Positions 44,222 to 53,731 of a DNA stretch of 64,000 nucleotides are shown in pieces (position 1 is the stretch's first letter; every line of letters begins with the position of its first letter). The stretch lies in NCBI GenBank assembly GCA_002713145.1, contig PAVS01000018.1:16808-80807 (forward strand), written 5' to 3'. The DNA is from Halobacteriovoraceae bacterium. GTDB taxonomy: Bacteria; Bdellovibrionota; Bacteriovoracia; Bacteriovoracales; Bacteriovoracaceae. Made by a program: the position numbers and the translations under genes. The notes under the pieces were generated by a model, which saw only the letters and a program-made list of their open reading frames with translations, made no database searches and was not told the origin of the DNA.

Positions 44222-45550
44222 TCAACTCAAATCAATCAGCTCATTTGCTTTGGCAATGATCACATTAACATTAATGCTATCCTCCAACACATTTTTGAAA
44301 TGTTCAAGAACTTCTGATTCACCATGATTGAGTATGATGGTTTTAAGCTGATCCATTCGCTTCACTAAGCCGATCAGCTCATGGCGATCAGCATGTGCCG
44401 ACAGTCCCTCAAGAAGCTTTATTCGTGCTCGGACATCTACTTTTTGCTTCCCTACCTTAATTGTCTTTGCTCCCTCTAAGAGCTGACGTCCTAAAGTCTC
44501 TTCAGCCTGAAACCCCGTGAGAAGAACAGTATTATAATCTCTCACCAAGACTTCAGGAAGATAATTCATAATCTTACCTCCCCCCAACATGCCACTGGAA
44601 CTCACCAAGATAAAAGGAGGCATCATTTTTTTTAATTTTTTTACATCTTTTCCAAACCTCACCAGCTTTACACAGGAGAGCACATCATCAAACTCTTTTG
44701 AGGTGAGTTTTAATTCGCTACAGTTTTTGGCATACAAATCCGTCACCTTCACACCCATAGGTGAGTCAAGAAAAACCGGCAACTGCAAATGAGGATCAGA
44801 TTCAAACAACTCCCAAATCAGTCTTAGTATCATTTGGGTCCTGCCAATAGCAAAAGCGGGGATAAGCAACACTCCCTTTTTCTGGATAATTTCTTCTACT
44901 TCCTCTCTCAGTAAAGCAAGACTTGAAGCTTGAGAATGTATTCGATCGCCATAAGTTGCTTCTAATTGAACTGTTTGTGCATCTAAAGGAATATCCGGCG
45001 TCATATGAAGAGGATCATCTTGGCGGCCGACATCACCAGAAAACAGGACGACGTTTTCATTTGACTGAATCCTGACACTCGCCGCTCCCAATATATGTCC
45101 ATTAGGATGAAAGGAAACTTGGCAGTCACTAAAGCTTATTTTTTCATTATAAGAAACTGTTTTTATATTTGCATTAACCAGATCAATATCTTTTTGCTCA
45201 AAATAGAGTCCTTCTATTTTTTCCTTTTCTGTTTGTGATTCAAGAATAGATAATGAGTCATCCAGCATTATCTTGATAAGTTCTGCAGTCAATGGAGTGC
45301 AGTAAATGGGCTTAATAATACCATGATGAAAAAGGTAAGGGAGATAACCTGCATGATCAAGATGGGCATGTGTGATAAAGATAGCGTGGATATGACGTAG
45401 AGCTTTCGTATTCACACTCACATTTTTTTTCTGTAGTCTTTCTCCCCCTTGAAACAGGCCACAATCTATCAAATAACTATGGTCATGAAGCTGAAGTAGC
45501 GTTTTAGAACCAGTGACAGTTTGGGTTGCTCCTAGAGGGAGTATTTTCAT
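44222..45550 (-). CDS. Beta-CASP metallo-beta-lactamase ribonuclease
   Basis: 443 residues. THAHLDHAGYLP is the HxHxDH zinc motif, GAASVRI and FSGDVGRQDDP continue the MBL core. SPMGVKVTDLYAKN, SSGMLGGGKIMNYLP and LTGFQAEETLGRQLL form the beta-CASP cap, and SAHADRHEL is the last motif. Family cuts RNA (Ysh1/RNase J relatives). Start ATG at 45550 overlaps the USP stop region; the TTG at 45568 is rejected. Confidence 0.85.
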   Translation of the reverse strand: MKILPLGATQTVTGSKTLLQLHDHSYLIDCGLFQGGERLQKKNVSVNTKALRHIHAIFITHAHLDHAGYLPYLFHHGIIKPIYCTPLTAELIKIMLDDSLSILESQTEKEKIEGLYFEQKDIDLVNANIKTVSYNEKISFSDCQVSFHPNGHILGAASVRIQSNENVVLFSGDVGRQDDPLHMTPDIPLDAQTVQLEATYGDRIHSQASSLALLREEVEEIIQKKGVLLIPAFAIGRTQMILRLIWELFESDPHLQLPVFLDSPMGVKVTDLYAKNCSELKLTSKEFDDVLSCVKLVRFGKDVKKLKKMMPPFILVSSSGMLGGGKIMNYLPEVLVRDYNTVLLTGFQAEETLGRQLLEGAKTIKVGKQKVDVRARIKLLEGLSAHADRHELIGLVKRMDQLKTIILNHGESEVLEHFKNVLEDSINVNVIIAKANELIDLS

Positions 45551-45551
45551 G

Positions 45552-45995
45552 CTAGGTTCTAATCGCAATCACATCACAGTGGACATGACCAGTCATATAA
45601 TTAGTAAAAGAGCTATGGAAGACATCCACAAGTTTATCTTTTTTAGGAGTCAAACAAACCAAAGCGTCTGCATTGACTTCTTTGAGATACTCCACCACTT
45701 GATGTTTTGGTCGACTTGAACTCACCACTTCAGTTGCAAACTGCTCCTTAGGAAGCTGAGGAAATTTATCGTACAGCTGATCGAGCTGTTCTTTCATCTT
45801 AGATTCAATATCTTTAGCCTGCTTTTCATTGGGATAAAATGCCACAATCATATCTCCTGGATAGTTATAGGCATCTTTATTCCATACATGTAAAAGTGTG
45901 ACTTTAGTATCAGCATAAGAAAAATAGTTAGATAATTTACTTAATGCGTTTAAAGTGTTTTCTTCAAAATTATAACAAACGACTATATGTTTCAT
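45552..45995 (-). CDS. Universal stress protein UspA family
   Basis: About 147 residues. KHIVVCYNFEENTLNAL is the family start and TLLHVWN the second strand. The C-terminal NYMTGHVHCDVIAIRT resembles the ATP-binding G-x9-GS loop, though the Gly-Ser pair is not typical. ATG at 45995 after GGGAG. Confidence 0.75.
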   Translation of the reverse strand: MKHIVVCYNFEENTLNALSKLSNYFSYADTKVTLLHVWNKDAYNYPGDMIVAFYPNEKQAKDIESKMKEQLDQLYDKFPQLPKEQFATEVVSSSRPKHQVVEYLKEVNADALVCLTPKKDKLVDVFHSSFTNYMTGHVHCDVIAIRT

Positions 45996-46110
45996 AGGCA
46001 CTCCCTTTGATACCTATTGTATATAATATATTTAAGCTGAAATATGATCTTAATCAGGTTTTAAAATTCAGAGAAATTTTCACATTTCGTTCACAAAACG
46101 AAACTTTAGA

Positions 46111-47430
46111 TTATTTAATATTTTGGGTAGGAAGTTCATTATCTCCCACATCGCTTGTACTTTTAATTCCTAATTGTCCTTGATTATTTCTTCCCCAACA
46201 ACGGACTTTCCCAGTGGTTAAAGCCGTGCAGGTATGAAAAGACCCGGCATCTATGTGAGCGACTTTTGCACCGGCTAAATTGACATTGGTTATAAGAGAC
46301 TCATTGTCGCCTATATTTTCAACATCACCTCTACCCAACACACCATAGCTACCTGAGCCCCAGCAGCGAACGTCTTTAGTAGCGAGAAGTGCACAGGTGT
46401 GATATTGCCCGGCAGAGATTTGTGTGACAGTCGCACCACCAAGTGTGACGTTAACTGTGGGGTCTTCATTATCCCCAATGGTCTCTGTGCTATTAATTCC
46501 TAAATTACCATGAACATTTCGTCCCCAACATCGAACATCCCCTGAGGTGAGAAGGGCACAAGAGTGGTGGGCCCCTGCCGCGACTTGTGTGGCACTCTCC
46601 CCTCCAAGATTCACATCAACCGTGGGATGTTCATTATCACCAATGAGATAATTATCTCCAGACTTATCTCCAATACCTAGTTGCCCATACTGATTATTCC
46701 CCCAACAACGTACACCTCCGGTGGTAAGAACAGCGCAGACATGCTCGTCTCCACCATCTATTTGTGTGACGCTAGCCCCACCTAAATTTACATCTTGAGT
46801 AGGGAAATCAGTGCGTCCCACATCAACAGTATTAGGAAGGCCCAGTGGTGCATTATAATTATTTCCCCAACAGCGCACATTTCCTGTCTCCAATAAGGCA
46901 CAGGTAAAGCGTTTTCCGGCCGTAATTTGGGTGGCCTTCACTCCACCTAAATTTACATTTTCAGTCACAAACTCATCATCACCAATGATAACTCTGCGGC
47001 CTAAACCTAATGCTCCAGAGTTTCCATTTCCCCAGCACCTGACGTCACCGGTATCTAAAAGGATACAAGCATGATGTGTACCCATCACAACTTGCGTCGC
47101 TTTTATTTTTCCAAAATCTCCAAAGTTTAAATCATAGCTGGGATGCTCATCATCACCAATGACCAGTACTTTCGAATTAAGCCCAAGAATTCCATAACCA
47201 TTTCCGCCCCAACATCTCACCCTTCCATTATTTCTTAGAGAGCAACTTGAAATATATCCCGCTGCGACTTGAGTGATATCAGCTAATGAGGGGTTAGATA
47301 TAAAGCCTCTAAACTCTTGGTCTAAATGACTTTCGTCCGTCTTAGACCCGCCAGATTCATTGGTTACTGTCGAGTTATTAAAACAAGCAAACGTTATGAA
47401 TATCAATATTGTCAGTAAAAAGTGTTTCAC
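46111..47430 (-). CDS. RCC1-repeat lipoprotein
   Basis: 439 residues, GTG start. The N-terminal FITFACFNN is a lipobox. Seven repeats of about 50 residues follow, each with a VRCWGxN..G.LG signature (for example GRVRCWGGNGYGILG and KVRCWGRNNQGQLG). They fold into a seven-bladed propeller. Common in predatory and other surface-active bacteria; partner unknown. Confidence 0.85.
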   Translation of the reverse strand: MKHFLLTILIFITFACFNNSTVTNESGGSKTDESHLDQEFRGFISNPSLADITQVAAGYISSCSLRNNGRVRCWGGNGYGILGLNSKVLVIGDDEHPSYDLNFGDFGKIKATQVVMGTHHACILLDTGDVRCWGNGNSGALGLGRRVIIGDDEFVTENVNLGGVKATQITAGKRFTCALLETGNVRCWGNNYNAPLGLPNTVDVGRTDFPTQDVNLGGASVTQIDGGDEHVCAVLTTGGVRCWGNNQYGQLGIGDKSGDNYLIGDNEHPTVDVNLGGESATQVAAGAHHSCALLTSGDVRCWGRNVHGNLGINSTETIGDNEDPTVNVTLGGATVTQISAGQYHTCALLATKDVRCWGSGSYGVLGRGDVENIGDNESLITNVNLAGAKVAHIDAGSFHTCTALTTGKVRCWGRNNQGQLGIKSTSDVGDNELPTQNIK

Positions 47431-47515
47431 ATCATTCTTATCGAAAAAAGACTTTGTATACTTGAGATAAATGCAGTGTTTCGATCAGGTATAATTTAGA
47501 AAAGAGAGCCTATCT

Positions 47516-49399
47516 TTAATAAATATCTCTTAGGGCCTTTAAAAAGATCTCACCGTACCTTTTGAGTTTCTTAGGGCCCACTCCATAGATCTCTTCAATC
47601 TCGCTTAGTTCAGTTGGTCTGATATGAGCGAGCTCAATCAGAGTCTTATCCGGGAAAATGCGATAGGGTTTTGTTCGTCTGCTTCTTGCTAACTCTCTTC
47701 TAAAATTTTTGAGATAGAGAAAGAGCTCTTCTTCAGATTTATCTGAGAAAGATGGAACTGCTTTCGTTTTTGATTTAGTTCTCGTCTTTTTTTTGCGCGT
47801 TTTCGTTTTATTAACGGCTGCTTTTTTGCTGCGATTAACTTTTATATCTTCAATCAGCCAAACTTCTTCTTCACCTCTTATCACTGGCAGCGCTTTGGCA
47901 GTAAGCTCAATTTTAGATGTGCCATCCATGCGCATTTTTAGCCTACCGCCGGCGATCAACTGACGATAGATGGCGCGCCACTTATCTTCAACAATCTCGC
48001 TTCCTTGGTTAAAACTTTTGATCAGATGATGTTCATTTTTTTGCACTTCACCTGTGGCAAAGCCAGTAAGAACTTTAACGAGATACTCCACCCCAAATTT
48101 CTCTTTCGTTTCATGAACACATTGAAGAGCAAGTCTTGCTTCCCTGGTGGCATCAATCTGACTCTCATCACTTTTATGGCAAACATCACAGTTATGACAG
48201 GGACCACTATATAGATCATTAAAATAATTGAGGAGCACTTCACGTCTGCAACTGGTGGTCTCACAAAAACCAATCATAGCTTCAAGTTTTTGTTCATTGA
48301 CTCTTTTGCGTTTGACTCCAATACGCCCCTTATTCATCATTCGTTTGATCATCACCACTTCTTGCCGGCCATAGAGCATCCAAGCTTTAGATGGCAGACC
48401 ATCTCTCCCCGCCCGGCCTGTTTCTTGATAATAAGACTCTAAACATTTAGGCATATCCATATGGGCCACAAAACGCACATCTGCTTTATCGATTCCCATC
48501 CCAAAGGCAATGGTGGCCACAATGATCACACCACTCTCATTTAAAAACTTATTTTGAATCTTTTCTCTTTTCTCCAGAGTTAATCCTGCATGATAAGCAT
48601 GGGCCTTAAACTTTTTTGACCTAAGATACTTGGCGGTCTCTTCCGTTTTTTTACGAGAGAGGCAATAAACGATTCCCGTCTCGCCTTTATATTCGCTTGA
48701 GATAAATTCAACGAGAAGCTCCATGTTCTCCGCTTTAGATTTTTTCTTTTGTACCAAATACTCAATATTAGGCCGATCAAAAGGAGAAACAAACGTCTTT
48801 GCCTTTTCAAGGGCCAGTGCTTTTAGCATATCGACTCTTGTTGCTTCACCTGCGGTTGCGGTGAGGGCCATGCGTGGAACATTAGGAAATTTTTCGGCCA
48901 GGATACTTAGTTGCATATACTCAGGTCGAAAGTCGTGCCCCCATTGGGAAACACAATGAGCTTCATCCACCACAAAAAGTGAGATGTGACATTCTTCCAG
49001 AGTTTCTTGAAAGCTATCCATCATCAAGCGCTCAGGAGAGACATACAGAAGTTTATAGTGGCCAAAAAAAAGAGCTTCTTCCACTTCCCTTTGCTCCGCT
49101 TTAGATAAACTTGAATTTAAAAAGCCCGCTTCAATACCTCGTGCCTTCAGAGCATCCACTTGATCTTTCATAAGTGCGATCAGAGGTGAGATCACAATAG
49201 TGACACCATCAAAATAAAGCGCTGGCACTTGAAAGCATAGAGACTTCCCTGCTCCCGTAGGCATGAGAACCAAGGCATCATGACCACTCACCACTGAGTG
49301 GATCACCTGCTCTTGTTCTCCACGAAAAGCCTCATGGCCAAAATTATCTCTGAGGATATGGTTAATCTCGGCGTGTATATCAGGTAGATTTTCAGACAT
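47516..49399 (-). CDS. recQ: ATP-dependent DNA helicase RecQ
   Basis: 627 residues. [16 protein letters not shown] (motif I), [18 protein letters not shown] (motif II), [17 protein letters not shown] and [11 protein letters not shown] (motif VI). A Zn-binding RQC domain has [10 protein letters not shown]...CHNCDVC. The end ([25 protein letters not shown]) is an HRDC domain. Unwinds DNA in RecF-pathway repair. Confidence 0.95.
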   Translation of the reverse strand: MSENLPDIHAEINHILRDNFGHEAFRGEQEQVIHSVVSGHDALVLMPTGAGKSLCFQVPALYFDGVTIVISPLIALMKDQVDALKARGIEAGFLNSSLSKAEQREVEEALFFGHYKLLYVSPERLMMDSFQETLEECHISLFVVDEAHCVSQWGHDFRPEYMQLSILAEKFPNVPRMALTATAGEATRVDMLKALALEKAKTFVSPFDRPNIEYLVQKKKSKAENMELLVEFISSEYKGETGIVYCLSRKKTEETAKYLRSKKFKAHAYHAGLTLEKREKIQNKFLNESGVIIVATIAFGMGIDKADVRFVAHMDMPKCLESYYQETGRAGRDGLPSKAWMLYGRQEVVMIKRMMNKGRIGVKRKRVNEQKLEAMIGFCETTSCRREVLLNYFNDLYSGPCHNCDVCHKSDESQIDATREARLALQCVHETKEKFGVEYLVKVLTGFATGEVQKNEHHLIKSFNQGSEIVEDKWRAIYRQLIAGGRLKMRMDGTSKIELTAKALPVIRGEEEVWLIEDIKVNRSKKAAVNKTKTRKKKTRTKSKTKAVPSFSDKSEEELFLYLKNFRRELARSRRTKPYRIFPDKTLIELAHIRPTELSEIEEIYGVGPKKLKRYGEIFLKALRDIY

Positions 49400-49492
49400 A
49401 CACCTATTGTAGAATCAATATCGCGAAAGGGCTAGAAAATCAGACAGAATCATATGGTTTGAATGTTTACTAACATCCTGTAATATAAAGAT

Positions 49493-49996
49493 ATGAACCA
49501 AAAAATCATTATTCTTTTTACCCTCATTATCGGAATTATCGTGGCGAGAAATTATTTTTTTGACTCAGATAAACGCGAGATTAAAGCGGCTATTAATAAT
49601 CTTCAAGAGAGTTTAGAGTTTGATAAATCTCTTCCTCCCCTAGAAGTCATAGGAAGACTCAATAACATCAGTAAGTACTTTATTCCAGTTTTAACGACCA
49701 AATATTTAGAATATGGAGAAGAGAAAAAATCACAATCCAATTTTAATATTGAGAATCTCAAAGCAGCTGCTGTTCTTGGAGCTAGAACAATGAGCTCGAT
49801 TACACTTGATAAATCCATTATGAGCATTCAAGTCAATAATGATATTGCTCGCTCAGCTTTTGATCTCACCATCACTGGTAGGGATATTTCTAACGAGACA
49901 TTTAAAGAACTATTTCAAATGACCCTTGAATTTAAAAAGACGGATGGGAAGTGGTTATGTCATTTTATATCTGCGGATAGAGTTACGCCGGATTAA
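49493..49996 (+). CDS. Membrane-anchored protein of unknown function (NTF2-like?)
   Basis: 167 residues, N-terminal helix (residues 4-18), then an alpha/beta domain ending KTDGKWLCHFISADRV, which has the look of an NTF2-like fold. Weak evidence only. It stands alone, 33 bp before the exonuclease frame. Confidence 0.6.
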   Translation: MNQKIIILFTLIIGIIVARNYFFDSDKREIKAAINNLQESLEFDKSLPPLEVIGRLNNISKYFIPVLTTKYLEYGEEKKSQSNFNIENLKAAAVLGARTMSSITLDKSIMSIQVNNDIARSAFDLTITGRDISNETFKELFQMTLEFKKTDGKWLCHFISADRVTPD

Positions 49997-50064
49997 TACG
50001 AAGTAAATATACTGTCTAGCATAGGGGTTTGACAATATATGTTAATAACCTGGACAATAAAGCT

Positions 50065-51363
50065 ATGAAACGATTTGCTTATCTCGATATTGAAGCCACC
50101 CATACCAACTGGTCGGATGCAAAGATAATTGAAATAGCGTTTATTATAAAAGATGAAAATGGTGCTGATCTGGATTATTTTCAGTCGCTCATCAATCCCA
50201 ATGATGAAGTGACACCGCAAATTACTGAGCTCACTGGAATAACGAATGAAATGCTTAGTGGTGCACCAGAATTCTATCAAGTGGCACCCAAAATTATTGA
50301 TAAGCTAGCCGATTGTATTATTGTTGCTCATAAAGCAGAGTTTGATTATGAGCTCTTAAAAAAAGAATTAGAGCTGCTCAATCATGAATTTGTACAGAAA
50401 AAGATTTGTACTCTTAATCTAACGAAAAGAATGATCCCAGAGCTTCCCTCTTATTCTTTGCAAAATCTTTGTGATCTACTGCAAATAAAACTCAATTCAC
50501 ACCATAGGGCCTTAGATGATGCACATGCACTCGCGAAATTGCATCATTACTTGCGACTTATTGGAGGAGAGCTCAATCAAGTAGAGAGTTATCTAAATGA
50601 ACATAAAAAACTAATTAAGAAAACACCCACCTTGCCTGGTGTGATTATTTTTAAGAATGGAAAAACCTCTGAAGTCATTAAAACTGAAAACCTCAACCTG
50701 ACCCTCAAAGAATTATTGCTTATATGTCCTAAAAACAAAATGAGGCTTACACAAAGGTTGATCATTGAAATCAAGCCTAGCTCTACTCTGATTGAAGCAG
50801 GACTTATAAAGTCTAAGATGGAGCACTCTTTTTATCCTTATTGCTTGTATACCGTAAAAAATAAAGAGGGAAAGATTCTTCTTCGGGTGGGAAAAACAGA
50901 TCCTAAAAAGCCTGCACTTTATTATACTCATTCTAGAAAAGAAGCTCTCAATCTGCTCAATTCAATGGTACGAAAAAATGAGAAAATAAAATATGCCTAT
51001 AAAGAATCTCAGCTGCTTAAAAGTGAGATCATCCGGGAGAACCTTGAATTAGAAAAAGAGCTACAAAAGCTCACAGTCCTCAACAAAAACTATCTGGTTC
51101 GCTCTCATGGCCCTCGAAAGGGAGTCTATTCTTATTTTATTATGTTGAAAAATCGAAGATACGCAGCATTTACCAGCAAAAAGCTGATTAAAAACTCTGA
51201 GGATTTAAGTGGTGAAAATTATAAACTCAAGAAGATGAGTCCTAGGGAATTTATGTCGATGAACTATTCCCTTAAATGGATTCGCAACCAAAGAGCAAAG
51301 ACAGACATAGTTATTGAAATCTCTGATATTAAAACTCAAAAGAAGAGACAACAACGACAATGA
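50065..51363 (+). CDS. DEDDh exonuclease domain protein
   Basis: About 432 residues from the ATG at 50065. YLDIEATHTNW (D and E), AHKAEFDYELL (D) and HHRALDDAHALAKL (H..D) complete the DEDDh set of DnaQ-like 3'-5' exonucleases. The remaining ~250 residues are basic and of unknown fold (QRLIIEIKPSSTLIEAGLI). The upstream TTG frame at 50029 is rejected. Overlaps the next gene by 4 bp. Confidence 0.75.
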   Translation: MKRFAYLDIEATHTNWSDAKIIEIAFIIKDENGADLDYFQSLINPNDEVTPQITELTGITNEMLSGAPEFYQVAPKIIDKLADCIIVAHKAEFDYELLKKELELLNHEFVQKKICTLNLTKRMIPELPSYSLQNLCDLLQIKLNSHHRALDDAHALAKLHHYLRLIGGELNQVESYLNEHKKLIKKTPTLPGVIIFKNGKTSEVIKTENLNLTLKELLLICPKNKMRLTQRLIIEIKPSSTLIEAGLIKSKMEHSFYPYCLYTVKNKEGKILLRVGKTDPKKPALYYTHSRKEALNLLNSMVRKNEKIKYAYKESQLLKSEIIRENLELEKELQKLTVLNKNYLVRSHGPRKGVYSYFIMLKNRRYAAFTSKKLIKNSEDLSGENYKLKKMSPREFMSMNYSLKWIRNQRAKTDIVIEISDIKTQKKRQQRQ

Positions 51364-52295
51364 ACTTTGAACGTGAACTCCCGTCCATAATTGATCAACT
51401 CAACTTAGGATCTAAGGTCATTAACTGTCAAATCATCCAAGAGCTTTGGAGTGGTTATGGAGTACTCGCAAGAGTTAAAACTGATACCCGTGATTTTGTG
51501 ATTAAGCAGATCAGCTACCCTACTCATGTTCAACATCCCAAAGGTCATGACTCCGAATTTGCTCATAAGCGTAAAGAAAAATCCTACAAGGTAGAGATGA
51601 ATTTTTACGCCCATTACACTCAGCATAGAAACCTTGCTCACACTCCAAAATACATCGCTCATGAAGTTGGAGCTAATCATTTTCTCATTTTAGAAGATCT
51701 TCAAAGCTTAGGTTTTCAACCTAAAAAAACAATCACTGAAAGTGAAATACAACAATGTCTAGAATGGCTGGCTCGTTTTCACTCCACCTATTTAAATCAA
51801 AAGCCAAAAGACTTGTGGGAGACCGGATGTTATTGGCACCTGGCCACTCGTCCCAAAGAATTTGAACTTATGAATGAGGGGCCTCTCAAAAAATATGCTG
51901 AGCTTGTGGATGAAAGACTTCATTCGGCAAAATATCAAACGATTTTGCATGGAGATGCTAAACTGGCGAATTTTCTTTTTAATAATAAACAAGTGAGTGC
52001 GGTGGATTTCCAATACTGTGGAGCTGGCCCTGGCGTGAAAGATCTCGCCTATTTTTTATCCAGTGTATATGATGACGATCAACTCTTCAATAAAGAAGAA
52101 AACGTTTTAGACATTTACTTTACTGAGCTTAAGAGTCATGGTGCAAGTGAGGATGTCATTCAATCTTGGCGGGAACTCTTCCCCTATGCCTGGTTTGATT
52201 TCTACCGTTTTCTTGCCGGTTGGTCTCCAGAACATTATAAGATCAATAAATATATTAAAGCTCAGATGCTTAAGGTTTTAGATGAGATTAGATGA
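51360..52295 (+). CDS. Phosphotransferase (CHK/ecdysteroid-kinase-like)
   Basis: 311 residues. ILHGDAKLANFLFNNKQVSAVDFQYCGAGPGVKDLAYFLSS is the catalytic HxDxxxxN and DxQ stretch. FLILEDLQSLGF lies before it. Phosphorylates a small molecule; unknown substrate. It overlaps both neighbours by a few bases, so this is a three-gene operon. Confidence 0.75.
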   Translation: MNFERELPSIIDQLNLGSKVINCQIIQELWSGYGVLARVKTDTRDFVIKQISYPTHVQHPKGHDSEFAHKRKEKSYKVEMNFYAHYTQHRNLAHTPKYIAHEVGANHFLILEDLQSLGFQPKKTITESEIQQCLEWLARFHSTYLNQKPKDLWETGCYWHLATRPKEFELMNEGPLKKYAELVDERLHSAKYQTILHGDAKLANFLFNNKQVSAVDFQYCGAGPGVKDLAYFLSSVYDDDQLFNKEENVLDIYFTELKSHGASEDVIQSWRELFPYAWFDFYRFLAGWSPEHYKINKYIKAQMLKVLDEIR

Positions 52296-53145
52296 TAAGA
52301 ATTTAATTGATCTCTGTGAGATGGCAAAAAAAGCGGCCCTGGCTGCAGGTAGAATTATTCAGAACGCTGATCGCTCTGAGTTAGAGGTAGAAAAAAAAGA
52401 AGGCGGCTCAAATCTCGCCAGCCAAGTGGTGACGGAAATAGACCTCCAAGCTCAAGCTGCTATCCTCGATATTCTTTCTCCCACACTTAAAAAGTTTGAC
52501 TTAGGACTTCTGGCAGAAGAGTCAAATGATGATGGCTCACGTTTTATAAAAGACTATTTCTGGTGCATCGATCCTCTCGATGGAACTCTGGCTTTTAGTC
52601 GCGATGAAGATGGATATAGTGTTTCCATTGCTCTTGTATCTAGAGATGGTACTCCTATTATTGGAGTTGTGTATAACCCCAGAACGAATAGTTTATATCA
52701 TGCAATCAAAGGTCAGGGTGCTTTTAAAAATGATAAGGCTTTTAATGTAGAGAATAAAAACAATAAGCTTACTCTCCTCTATGATCAAAGCTTTTTAAAA
52801 ATAGAAAACTATGATGAAGAAATTGAAAAGCTCGAAAATTTAGCGAAAGAGCAAGAGCTTGAAGGGATTGAGCACTCTCCTCTGGGAGGGGCGGTGATGA
52901 ATGCCATCACGACCATTGAACTCGCCCCTGCCCTATATTATAAACATCCCAAAAAAGAGCTTGGTGGTGGCAGCATTTGGGATTTTGCCGCTAGCTCAGT
53001 CATCCATAGTGAAGCTGGAGGACAAAACTCTAACTTTTATGGAGACCCACTTGATCTTAATCGAGCTGATTCAAGTTTTATGAATCATGAGGGAGTTATA
53101 TTTGTTGCGGGAGACATACCTCATCCATGGCATAAACAAAGGTAG
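52282..53145 (+). CDS. Inositol-monophosphatase-like / CysQ-like phosphatase
   Basis: 287 residues. LLAEESNDDGSRF, WCIDPLDGTLAF (metal-binding DPLDGT) and GGGSIWDFAASSVI are the IMPase superfamily motifs. May hydrolyse 3'(2'),5'-bisphosphate nucleotide or inositol phosphate. It overlaps the kinase-like gene by 14 bp. Its 3' end overlaps the convergent 53096 gene by 50 bp. Confidence 0.8.
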   Translation: MRLDDKNLIDLCEMAKKAALAAGRIIQNADRSELEVEKKEGGSNLASQVVTEIDLQAQAAILDILSPTLKKFDLGLLAEESNDDGSRFIKDYFWCIDPLDGTLAFSRDEDGYSVSIALVSRDGTPIIGVVYNPRTNSLYHAIKGQGAFKNDKAFNVENKNNKLTLLYDQSFLKIENYDEEIEKLENLAKEQELEGIEHSPLGGAVMNAITTIELAPALYYKHPKKELGGGSIWDFAASSVIHSEAGGQNSNFYGDPLDLNRADSSFMNHEGVIFVAGDIPHPWHKQR

Positions 53146-53500
53146 TAAGCGCATCCAATTTTTCAAGAAGACGATTAATTTTTACCTTTATTTTTTCGAG
53201 TATTAGGCTCGTTTCTAGCTCATCAGTTCCGGCCATAGTATCAAAAAGATCATGAATATCAAGAACAGCTTTTTCCAGAGAGGCCAAAAGCATAGCATAG
53301 ACACCACTTGCTTCTCCTCTAAACTTTAATATAACTGAAATATCTTGAAGCTCTTTTTCAATATCAGCTAATTCACTTTCCAACTTCAATTCACTATTTC
53401 TATTTATAAGTGCTAAATTTATAGACTCTGAAGTAAACCCTGGAATGTTGTTAATGTTAAAGTTCTCTTTAAGTGCATTTGTGATTACTTGATTGTTCAT
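53096..53500 (-). CDS. Helical protein of unknown function
   Basis: 134 residues, mostly alpha helix with heptad-like Leu/Ile/Glu, likely coiled coil (residues 35-60 and 95-125). No family. A good AAAGGAAA RBS precedes the ATG at 53500. The 50-bp overlap with the convergent gene leaves some doubt. Confidence 0.5.
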   Translation of the reverse strand: MNNQVITNALKENFNINNIPGFTSESINLALINRNSELKLESELADIEKELQDISVILKFRGEASGVYAMLLASLEKAVLDIHDLFDTMAGTDELETSLILEKIKVKINRLLEKLDALTTFVYAMDEVCLPQQI

Positions 53501-53731
53501 AGTTTTTTCCTTTGTTGTCCTGAAACTAGGATAAGAGAAAATGGTAACCGGAACTTAAAGGCATTGTTAACTCTGTGTGAGAACTTAGTCACAAACCGAC
53601 TATTTTACTTTTTCATGAGTAATTTAGGGCGCTTAACGATTGAAGCTACATTTGTTTTTCAAAAAAAAACGATAGAAATACAAGAGTACCAAGTAAGCAG
53701 GAGGAATTTTTTTCCTAGTCAAATAATCTAA

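Noticed and set aside
53489..53731. 80-residue plus-strand frame
   Set aside because: Overlaps the start of the minus gene at 53500, has no RBS and no family features.
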